Source: JAVBQF01 sp031549195 (GTDB lineage: Bacteria; Bacillota_I; Bacilli_A; RF39; UBA660). Taken from it: a stretch of 64,000 nt of DNA. The position numbers and the translations under genes are program-made. Positions 7,132 through 13,427 of this stretch are shown here, in pieces. Positions within the stretch are counted from its first letter, which is position 1, and each line of letters begins with the position of its first letter. The stretch lies in NCBI GenBank assembly GCA_031549195.1, contig JAVBQF010000010.1:3619-67618 (forward strand), in the 5' to 3' direction. The notes beneath the pieces were generated by a model. It worked only from the letters and a program-made list of their open reading frames with translations. It did no database searches and was not told the origin of the DNA.

Positions 7132-7212
7132 GACCAAAATTGTACATTTAGATGACTTTTTATGTTTTTTTTTGTACCATTTTTGTACTATTTCTGTACC
7201 AAAAATGTACCT
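7132..7212. repeat. Imperfect direct repeat with phased GTAC motifs, right copy
   Basis: GACCAAAAT (7132-7140), TGACTTTTTATG (7153-7164), then GTAC at 7174, 7185, 7196 and 7207, spaced exactly 11 bp, each in a T-rich TTTTGTACC-like context. It lies upstream of the promoter region of the S51-NUDIX gene. The rest of the 361-nt gap between that gene and the tRNA holds a T-rich stretch, the right inverted repeat and a tRNA terminator. Confidence 0.75.
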
Positions 7213-7290
7213 TTTTCAGACTAATTTTTATCATATAGTTTTTGTAACACTCAATTTTTTTGTTTTTTTTGAAAGAATGTTTTTAACTAA

Positions 7291-7311
7291 ACAGTTTGTA
7301 TTATGTTCACA
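7291..7311 (-). repeat. 21-bp inverted repeat, right arm
   Basis: Exact reverse complement of 5714-5734. It lies about 80 nt from the terminator of the tRNA-His gene. Confidence 0.9.
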
Positions 7312-7389
7312 TGTCGCCGATACGTGGGGTGCTCAAACTGTATTCATAAATCGCCAGTTTCCCTTGTATTTCAAGAAAAATAGCATAGA

Positions 7390-7416
7390 AAAAGCCAAAC
7401 TGTTTTTCAGTTTGAC
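7390..7416 (-). terminator. Terminator of tRNA-His
   Basis: GCCAAACTG (7394-7402) and CAGTTTGAC (7408-7416) pair across a TTTTT loop. Read on the minus strand the stem is followed by TTTTTC. Confidence 0.75.
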
Positions 7417-7428
7417 CTAAATACCTAA

Positions 7429-7505
7429 TGGGGCGAATGATGGGAATCGAACCCACGAATACCAGAGCCACAATCTGGCGTGTTAACCACTTCACCACAT
7501 TCGCC
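7429..7505 (-). tRNA. tRNA-His (anticodon GTG)
   Basis: On the minus strand the acceptor arm GCGAATG pairs with CATTCGC. The anticodon arm is CCAGA-TTGTGGC-TCTGG with GTG at the anticodon, and the T arm contains GGTTCGAATCC. The extra 5' G (G-1) pairs with C73, as expected for bacterial tRNA-His, and the CCA end is encoded (7429-7431). Confidence 0.97.
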
Positions 7506-7626
7506 ATGTGTAACAATAATTCTATCAAAAAAAAGAAAATTTATCAAGTCTTTTATTTTACCTTCACACTCTTTAGAATAAAGCATGTAGTTAGTTCATT
7601 CTATTCATAAGAAGTGAGGTGTATGT

Positions 7627-8802
7627 ATGCGTAGTGTAGGAACAGTTGCAAGAGGTATTAGGACTCCTTTGATTCAAATAGGAGATGATTTAGTAGATAT
7701 AGTTGTTAACAGCTTATTAGAAGCATCTAGTAATGAAGGTTTTGAATTTAAGGATAGAGACATTGTTGGTATTACAGAATCAGCTGTAGCAAGAAGTCAG
7801 AGAAACTTTGCAACAATTGATCAAATGGCAAAGGACATAAAAAGAAAATATCCATCTGGTGATATTGGAATTATATTTCCAATAATATCAAGAAATAGAT
7901 TTTCAACCTTATTACAAGCTATAGCAAATGGCTGTGATAAACTTTATATAATGCTTTCATATCCATCTGATGAAGTAGGTAATGAGTTAATTACTTGGGA
8001 TATGTTGGACAAAGCAGAAGTTAACCCTTACACTGATGTATTATCGGAAATAGAATATAGAAGATTGTTTGGCTATGAGTATAAGCATCCATTCACTGGA
8101 CTTGATTATGTAGAATACTATAAAAGCTTTGGAGAACATATAGAAATAATATTTGCTAATGATCCAAGAAGCATTTTAAAATATACTAAAAATGTATTAT
8201 GTTGTGATATACACACAAGACATAGAAACAAAAGAATATTAAAAGCATCAGGTGCTGAAATCGTTTATGGACTTGATGATATTCTAACAGAGAGTATAGA
8301 TGGCAGTGGATATAATGAGCAATATGGACTTCTTGGTAGCAATAAATCTACTGATGCTTCTGTTAAATTATTTCCAAGAGATTGTGAGGCAATAGTTTAT
8401 GAAATACAAGATAGATTATATAAAGCTACAGGAAAGCAAATAGAAGTCTTAGTATATGGTGATGGAGCTTTTAAAGATCCTGTTGGTGGTATTTGGGAAC
8501 TAGCTGATCCAGTAGTGTCTCCAGGATTTACCAAAGGGCTGATAGGTACTCCTAACGAAATAAAGCTTAAATATGTTTTGGATAATGAGCTTGCTGATAA
8601 ATCTAAAGAAGAAGCTTTATCAGCACTAAACACAGCCATCAAATCTAAAAATAATAATTTAGGTGATAAAGCATTAGGTACAACCCCTAGACAATATACA
8701 GACTTAATAGGAAGCTTATGTGATCTAATGAGCGGAAGTGGAGACAAAGGAACACCGGTAGTTCATATTTCTGGATATTTTGATAATAGAGCAACTGAAT
8801 AA
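7627..8802 (+). CDS. Coenzyme F420-0:L-glutamate ligase (CofE)-like protein
   Basis: The 391-residue product matches the CofE/FbiB gamma-glutamyl ligase family in overall pattern: RGIRTPLIQIGDDLVDIV near the start, DRDIVGITESAVARSQ (residues 43-58), IIFPIISRNRFS and, in the C-terminal half, VLVYGDGAFKDPVGGIWELADP. Known members add glutamate to F420-0. No other F420 gene is visible here, and many anaerobic Firmicutes carry this protein without a known F420 pathway, so the true substrate is open. GTGAGGTG precedes the ATG. The gene stands alone, between tRNA-His and the cotJ operon, and ends in a terminator that overlaps its stop codon. Confidence 0.8.
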   Translation: MRSVGTVARGIRTPLIQIGDDLVDIVVNSLLEASSNEGFEFKDRDIVGITESAVARSQRNFATIDQMAKDIKRKYPSGDIGIIFPIISRNRFSTLLQAIANGCDKLYIMLSYPSDEVGNELITWDMLDKAEVNPYTDVLSEIEYRRLFGYEYKHPFTGLDYVEYYKSFGEHIEIIFANDPRSILKYTKNVLCCDIHTRHRNKRILKASGAEIVYGLDDILTESIDGSGYNEQYGLLGSNKSTDASVKLFPRDCEAIVYEIQDRLYKATGKQIEVLVYGDGAFKDPVGGIWELADPVVSPGFTKGLIGTPNEIKLKYVLDNELADKSKEEALSALNTAIKSKNNNLGDKALGTTPRQYTDLIGSLCDLMSGSGDKGTPVVHISGYFDNRATE

Positions 8803-8820
8803 TCCCAATTGGGATTTTTT
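8801..8820 (+). terminator. Terminator after the CofE-like gene
   Basis: AATCCC and GGGATT pair across AATT, followed by TTTTTT. The stem begins inside the TAA stop codon (8800-8802). Confidence 0.65.
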
Positions 8821-8842
8821 CTTATGTTTATAGACTAATTCC

Positions 8843-8872
8843 CTATATCATCTAGTACATATGTCATAGATT
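8843..8872 (+). promoter_or_regulatory. Candidate sigma-E-like sporulation promoter of cotJ
   Basis: CTATATC (8843-8849) and CATAGATT (8865-8872) are 15 bp apart. They resemble the sigma-E -35 (ATATT type) and -10 (CATACAnT type) elements known for mother-cell genes. There is no good sigma-A promoter in the gap. The predicted start is very close to the ribosome binding site, which weakens the call. Confidence 0.4.
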
Positions 8873-8889
8873 ATACCAGGGAGGAAGTT

Positions 8890-9333
8890 ATGAATATCTA
8901 CAATAATGAATATATGTATAATGATTTTGTGAACACGCCTAATGTTCCAAATACTAATAATGAGATGATGGTAAATAGTAACTTATATGGTCCTTATGAG
9001 GGATTTGTAAACGGAAATATGTTTAGAGATTTATATAGTCCATATAGAAACTATCAGCCAAAACAATTAATACCAACAAATGAAGAGGAGGAAGCTCTTT
9101 TAAATTTAGGACAAATGGGATTTGCAATGCATGAGATGAATTTGCTTCTAGATGTGTACCCAAATGATGAAAGAGCAATGGAAGAATATAGAAACTTTAG
9201 AAACAGTTATAATGAACTTTTAACTAATTATCAACAAAGATTTGAAGCATTAAATGTTAATAGCGAACATTTAAATAATACTCCATTTGGATGGGAAGCA
9301 GAAGTATGGCCATTTGATAGGAGGGATTTCTAA
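8890..9333 (+). CDS. Spore coat protein: CotJA-CotJB fusion
   Basis: The 147-residue product joins two coat-associated proteins that are separate in most spore formers. Residues 1-60 resemble CotJA: an Asn/Tyr/Pro-rich start, then LYGPYEGFVNGNMFRDLYSPY. Residues 62-147 resemble CotJB: EEALLNLGQMGFAMHEMNLLLD, YPNDERAMEEY and a C-terminal tryptophan region GWEAEVWPFDRRDF. GGGAGGA lies 5 nt before the ATG. The stop codon shares its last A with the ATG of cotJC, so translation is coupled. In Bacillus the cotJ operon is transcribed in the mother cell under sigma-E. Confidence 0.85.
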   Translation: MNIYNNEYMYNDFVNTPNVPNTNNEMMVNSNLYGPYEGFVNGNMFRDLYSPYRNYQPKQLIPTNEEEEALLNLGQMGFAMHEMNLLLDVYPNDERAMEEYRNFRNSYNELLTNYQQRFEALNVNSEHLNNTPFGWEAEVWPFDRRDF

Positions 9334-9893
9334 TGTTTTCATATAGTAAAAGATTACAATATCCAATAAACATCAAAAATAAAGACTTAAGAATGGCTAA
9401 ATATTTAGTTACACAATATGGAGGACCTAATGGAGAATTAGGAGCAGCACTACGCTATTTTAATCAAAGATATAATATGCCTGATAATAGAGGAAAATCA
9501 CTTTTAACTGATATAGCTACAGAGGAGCTAGGGCATGTCGAAATGATTACCACAATGATATATCAATTAGTACAAGGTGCTACTGTAGAAGAAATGGAAA
9601 GAGAAGGACTTGGCAGTAACTTTGTAGAGCATGGATTTGGAATGTTTCCTACTGACTCAAATGGAGTACCATTTGGAGCGCATTTTGTAACAACAGGAGA
9701 CTATCTAGCAGATTTATCAGAAGATATGGCTGCAGAAGAAAAAGCAAGAGCAACCTATGAAAATTTAATAAATATGACAAATGACCCTGATCTCATTGAA
9801 CCTCTTTTATGGTTAAGACAAAGAGAAATAGTTCATTTTAAAAGATTTGAAGAACTTTATAATATATATAAAAAAGAACTGCCAAACAGTTAA
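9333..9893 (+). CDS. cotJC: Spore coat protein CotJC (manganese catalase family)
   Basis: The 186-residue protein belongs to the manganese catalase/ferritin-like family. Metal ligand candidates are Glu35 (GELGAALRYF), Glu64/65 and His68 (ATEELGHVEM), then a glutamate in AAEEKARATYENL and the REIVHFKRF segment. The length is typical for CotJC. It is translated directly from the CotJA-CotJB gene (one-base overlap) with AGGAGG inside the end of that gene. In spore formers this protein sits in the coat and may break down peroxide. A bidirectional terminator follows. Confidence 0.92.
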   Translation: MFSYSKRLQYPINIKNKDLRMAKYLVTQYGGPNGELGAALRYFNQRYNMPDNRGKSLLTDIATEELGHVEMITTMIYQLVQGATVEEMEREGLGSNFVEHGFGMFPTDSNGVPFGAHFVTTGDYLADLSEDMAAEEKARATYENLINMTNDPDLIEPLLWLRQREIVHFKRFEELYNIYKKELPNS

Positions 9894-9898
9894 AAGAT

Positions 9899-9936
9899 TA
9901 AATACTTTTCACAACATTGTGAGAGTATTTTTTTAT
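9899..9936. terminator. Bidirectional terminator between cotJC and the pyruvate-kinase-like gene
   Basis: AATACT-TTCACAA pairs with TTGTGAG-AGTATT, followed by seven T residues on the plus strand. It separates convergent genes. Confidence 0.8.
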
Positions 9937-10892
9937 AATCCTTTTAAGCAGTTATTTGCAGCTTTCAAATATTTAACAGCATTTTTCTTGGCACTAATAG
10001 TCTCACCAGCAAATAGTACATAATCAGCACCGTCACAAACAGCTCTCATAAAATCATTCCTATCCGCATAAGTTGGCTGTTCTTGCCATCTTAAACTCTG
10101 AAAAAAGTTCGATGCCACTACAGCAGGCTTTCCATCACTATGTGCTTGTGTTATAATTCTTTTTTGAACATCAGGAATAGCTTGTTTACCTATAGTAACT
10201 GAAAGATCACCTCTTGCAACCATTAATAAATCACTATTTTCTGAAATTGCTTGTAAATTTTCTATAGCACTAGGGTTTTCTATTTTACCAATAAGTTTTA
10301 TCTTAGATCCTTCAGTATGGTTTCTTAATAAAGCAATATCAGAAGCGTCTCTTACAAATGAGGCTCCAATATAATCAATACCACCCTTTAATGCTAACTT
10401 TATATATTCTTCATCACTATCTCTAAAATATGGAGCATTTAATTCGAATCCCTTAATATATGCCCCACTTTTATCATAGAAATCATTAAACTTTCCTTGT
10501 GGAACTGCAACCTTTTTATCACCTTTATCTATTACTACAAGAACTGTTCGTCCATCTCTAATACTTATAAACGTGCCAGGTGTTAATTTATCTAAGTCAC
10601 CAAAGCTAAAAGAAAAGTCTTCTCCAATAGTATAAAAGTTTTTAATACCTATTGCTCTATCACTATCTGCTACAATTCTTAATTTAGGACCTTGTATATC
10701 TAATTCTATTTCTAAATTCACTCCAAGTTTTGCATTTAAATCACTAGCATTATCTACAAGACTTTCAATATTACAGTTAGGATGAGCAGTGTTAACTCTA
10801 ACGATTCTCATACCGTGTTCATATAACGGTGCCAAACATTCATAATTGTTAGCAGATTCATCTAGTGAACAAATATACTTAATATTACCCAT
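9933..10892 (-). CDS. Short pyruvate kinase-like protein (barrel only)
   Basis: The 319-residue protein is a divergent pyruvate kinase homologue. The core is recognisable: DIQGPKLRI (65-73, canonical DTKGPEIR), a beta-domain-like insert, LIGKIENPSAIENL (200-213) with Lys203 and Glu205, and VARGDL (225-230) with Asp229. It lacks the C-terminal allosteric domain of normal enzymes (about 470 residues or more). Two signatures are altered: VRVNTAHP replaces MNFSHG, and ASNFFQSL replaces the A-T-x-M-L-E-S segment. It may be a catalytic paralogue with another acyl or keto substrate, or a non-catalytic relative. GGGTGAT precedes the ATG, and it has its own promoter. Confidence 0.8.
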   Translation of the reverse strand: MGNIKYICSLDESANNYECLAPLYEHGMRIVRVNTAHPNCNIESLVDNASDLNAKLGVNLEIELDIQGPKLRIVADSDRAIGIKNFYTIGEDFSFSFGDLDKLTPGTFISIRDGRTVLVVIDKGDKKVAVPQGKFNDFYDKSGAYIKGFELNAPYFRDSDEEYIKLALKGGIDYIGASFVRDASDIALLRNHTEGSKIKLIGKIENPSAIENLQAISENSDLLMVARGDLSVTIGKQAIPDVQKRIITQAHSDGKPAVVASNFFQSLRWQEQPTYADRNDFMRAVCDGADYVLFAGETISAKKNAVKYLKAANNCLKGL

Positions 10893-10916
10893 AAAATCAC
10901 CCTTTAAATGCCGATT

Positions 10917-10945
10917 ATTATACCATAATTTATAAGATATAGCAA
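10917..10945 (-). promoter_or_regulatory. Promoter of the pyruvate-kinase-like gene
   Basis: On the minus strand TTGCTA (10940-10945), 17 bp, TATAAT (10917-10922), with an extended -10 TGG. Confidence 0.75.
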
Positions 10946-10985
10946 ATAGATTAAAAATAGTGTATTATACATGTGGTGATATATT

Positions 10986-11729
10986 ATGGAAAAAACTGTA
11001 TTAATAACAGGTGCTGCAACAGGAATAGGTAGGGCAACTGCAAAAAAATTTGCCAGTAATGGATGGAATGTAGTAATACATTATTTTAATAGTGAAGAAG
11101 ATGCTAAAGAGTTAAGTAGAGAATTATTAAATAAATATAATATTAAAACTTATTTATATAAAGCTGATATTAGAGAAGAAAAAGAAGTTATAGATATGGT
11201 ATCTGATATAGAAGAAAACTTTGACCATATTACTTCTTTAATTAACAATGCCGCTATATCATTTGATTGTTCAATAGAAGATAAGACAGTAACTAATTTT
11301 AAAAAGATCATAGATACTAATATAATTGGTCCATTTTTAATGAGTAAATATGTTGGAAAGAGAATGTTTAATAGAAGTAATTGTTCTATTATCAATATCG
11401 CATCTACTAATGGAATAGATACTTACTATGTTGAATCAATGGATTATGATGCTACAAAAGCAGCCTTAATATCATTGACTCATAACTTATCATTGCAATA
11501 TGCTCCAAATGTGAGGGTTAACTGCGTTGCCCCAGGATGGGTAGCTACTGATTTTGTTTCTAATAATATAGATGATTATTATAAAAGACAGGAAGAAGAT
11601 AAAATATTTTCTAAAAGATTTGCAAAACCTGAAGAGATTGCTAATGTTATATATTTCTTAGCAAGTGAAGAAGCAAGCTATATCAATAATGAAGTTATAA
11701 GAGTAGATGGAGGTACATATCATGCCTAA
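10986..11729 (+). CDS. Short-chain dehydrogenase/reductase (FabG-like)
   Basis: The 247-residue protein is a classical SDR. It has the NAD(P)-binding TGAATGIG (residues 8-15), NNAA after the fourth strand, a catalytic serine in INIASTNG, and YDATKAA with the YxxxK pair, ending in the common GGT segment (VDGGTYHA). The substrate is not predictable. HYFNS after the second strand suggests NADP rather than NAD. GGTGAT precedes the ATG. Its last 8 nt overlap the next gene, a PLP-dependent lyase, so both are translated from one mRNA. Confidence 0.9.
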   Translation: MEKTVLITGAATGIGRATAKKFASNGWNVVIHYFNSEEDAKELSRELLNKYNIKTYLYKADIREEKEVIDMVSDIEENFDHITSLINNAAISFDCSIEDKTVTNFKKIIDTNIIGPFLMSKYVGKRMFNRSNCSIINIASTNGIDTYYVESMDYDATKAALISLTHNLSLQYAPNVRVNCVAPGWVATDFVSNNIDDYYKRQEEDKIFSKRFAKPEEIANVIYFLASEEASYINNEVIRVDGGTYHA

Positions 11730-12954
11730 TATAAAAGAGTTAGTAGATAATTGTGAAGAAAGATTAAAAGATATCTTTAAAAGAGTAGATGAAATTAATT
11801 TTTTAAATAGTAAAAAAGTATTAGATGCATTTCATAATAATAGAGTATCAGAAACTGATTTTATTTCTACAACTGGATATGGATATAATGATATGGGGAG
11901 AGATAAGATAGAGAGAATATATGCAGATATATTTAAAGCAGAAGATGCTTTAGTGCGTAATCAATTTATTTCAGGTTCGCATGCTTTATCAACAACTTTA
12001 TTTGCACTTCTTCGCCCAGAGGATATCCTTTTGTCTATAACAGGTAAACCGTATGATACTTTAGATGAAGTCATAGGAATAACACAAAATGCTAGTTCTT
12101 TGCAATCATTTAATATTAAATATATGCAAATAGATTTAATAGATGATGATTTTGATTACAATAGTATAAAAGAAGTTTTAATGAATAATAAAATAAAAGT
12201 AATAGAGATTCAAAGATCGAAAGGGTATTCAACTAGAAAAAGTATTTCAATAAATAGACTAGAGAAAATAATAAGCTTTATAAGAGATATTGATAAAGAA
12301 GTTATTATAATGATAGACAATTGTTACTGTGAGTTTGTAAGCGAAAAAGAACCAATTGAGATAGGTGCAGATATAGCTGTGGGATCACTTATTAAAAACT
12401 TAGGTGGTGGTATTGCTAATAATGGAGCCTATGTCGTTGGAAATCATAATCTAATAGAACTTGTAGCAGAAAGATTAAATCTCCCAGGAGAAGGAAGAGA
12501 AGTAGGCCCTTCACTTGGTGCTAATAAATTGTTTTTGCAAGGCCTTTATATGGCACCATCAGCAGTATCCTCAAGTGTTAAGACATCCATATTGACAAGT
12601 CTAGTAATGCAAGAGCTAGGATATAATGTTGATCCTTTATATAATGAAGAAAGAATAGATATAGTTCAAAATATTATATTCAATGATAAAAATCTTTTAA
12701 TAAGATTTTGTCAGGGTATACAATCAGGTTCTGCAATAGATTCTTATACTTTACCAATACCTGCTCCTATGCCAGGATACGATTCAGAAGTAATAATGGC
12801 ATCTGGCTCTTTTGTTCAAGGATCTTCAATAGAATTATCTTGTGATGGACCTCTTAGAGAACCTTATATTGCTTACATGCAAGGATCACTTACATATGAA
12901 TATGGTAAGTTAGGATTAATAAGCTCCTTGGAATATTTAAATGGATCAAAATAA
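11722..12954 (+). CDS. Methionine gamma-lyase-like / aluminium-resistance family PLP enzyme
   Basis: The 410-residue protein belongs to the fold-type I PLP family often annotated as aluminium resistance protein or methionine gamma-lyase family (YnbB-like). Features are TGYGYNDMGRDKIE (51-64), the SGSHALSTTLFALLRPED segment that binds the cofactor phosphate, MIDNCYCEF with Asp199, and GSLIKNLGGG with the probable PLP lysine Lys225. The start at 11722 has GGAGG 8 nt upstream; a start at 11707 would use part of that site. It overlaps the SDR gene by 8 nt. The in vivo substrate is unknown. Confidence 0.88.
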   Translation: MPNIKELVDNCEERLKDIFKRVDEINFLNSKKVLDAFHNNRVSETDFISTTGYGYNDMGRDKIERIYADIFKAEDALVRNQFISGSHALSTTLFALLRPEDILLSITGKPYDTLDEVIGITQNASSLQSFNIKYMQIDLIDDDFDYNSIKEVLMNNKIKVIEIQRSKGYSTRKSISINRLEKIISFIRDIDKEVIIMIDNCYCEFVSEKEPIEIGADIAVGSLIKNLGGGIANNGAYVVGNHNLIELVAERLNLPGEGREVGPSLGANKLFLQGLYMAPSAVSSSVKTSILTSLVMQELGYNVDPLYNEERIDIVQNIIFNDKNLLIRFCQGIQSGSAIDSYTLPIPAPMPGYDSEVIMASGSFVQGSSIELSCDGPLREPYIAYMQGSLTYEYGKLGLISSLEYLNGSK

Positions 12955-13427
12955 TATGTTCGACAAATCAATGACAAATTGAATTTAGATAAAAAATGCT
13001 TTACATTGGAGCCTCTTTTTTACCCTTTTTTTACCAAGCTTTATTATAGGCTTAAATTGTGGGGTTTTGGTTTAAAAACAGAAAATAAAAAATGTTAAAA
13101 TTTCAAAAATAGAAAAAACGAGAAAGTCTTAAACTTGAATTTTAAATATTTTTGGAAAAATAATAATAAAACGGTTTTATAATAAAATCCTTATTTTTCA
13201 ACACAAAACGATTGTTAATAAATTAAAGTGATAAAACCAAAAAAGTGAAAAAGTAAAAAAATGTAAAAATGTAAAGTAACTAAAAATTAATTTTTTGCTA
13301 AATTCGTTTAATTATAAGGGTTTCGTTAAAGGAACATAAAAAACAATGAAAAAAGGGTGTTGACTTTCCTTTTTTTTAGTATTAAATTTATCTTAAAGAA
13401 GACAGCAGTAGGGAGGTATTTTAAAAA
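12955..13427 (+). other. Long AT-rich leader/intergenic region upstream of nrdD
   Basis: These 473 nt contain no credible ORF. They are A-rich on the plus strand, with runs such as GTGAAAAAGTAAAAAAATGTAA at about 13241-13280 and tandem TGTAAAA at 13262-13276. A probable promoter sits at the end. I see no clear NrdR box and no clean terminator for the upstream operon. Confidence 0.5.
13360..13388 (+). promoter_or_regulatory. Promoter of the nrdD operon
   Basis: TTGACT (13360-13365), 17 bp, TAAATT (13383-13388); the ribosome binding site GGGAGG lies at 13411-13416. Confidence 0.65.

Noticed and set aside
7118..7420. Plus-strand open frame of 100 codons between the S51-NUDIX gene and tRNA-His
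   Set aside because: It lies in a T-rich repeat region (runs of Phe and Leu codons), has no ribosome binding site and crosses the right inverted repeat and tRNA terminator.
7307..7610. Open frames on both strands over the tRNA-His gene
   Set aside because: They overlap a confident tRNA and have no coding signs.
13241..13285. NrdR box or riboswitch before nrdD
   Set aside because: I could not see a pair of NrdR boxes with the known palindrome or a conserved riboswitch core; the A-rich repeats alone do not support it.
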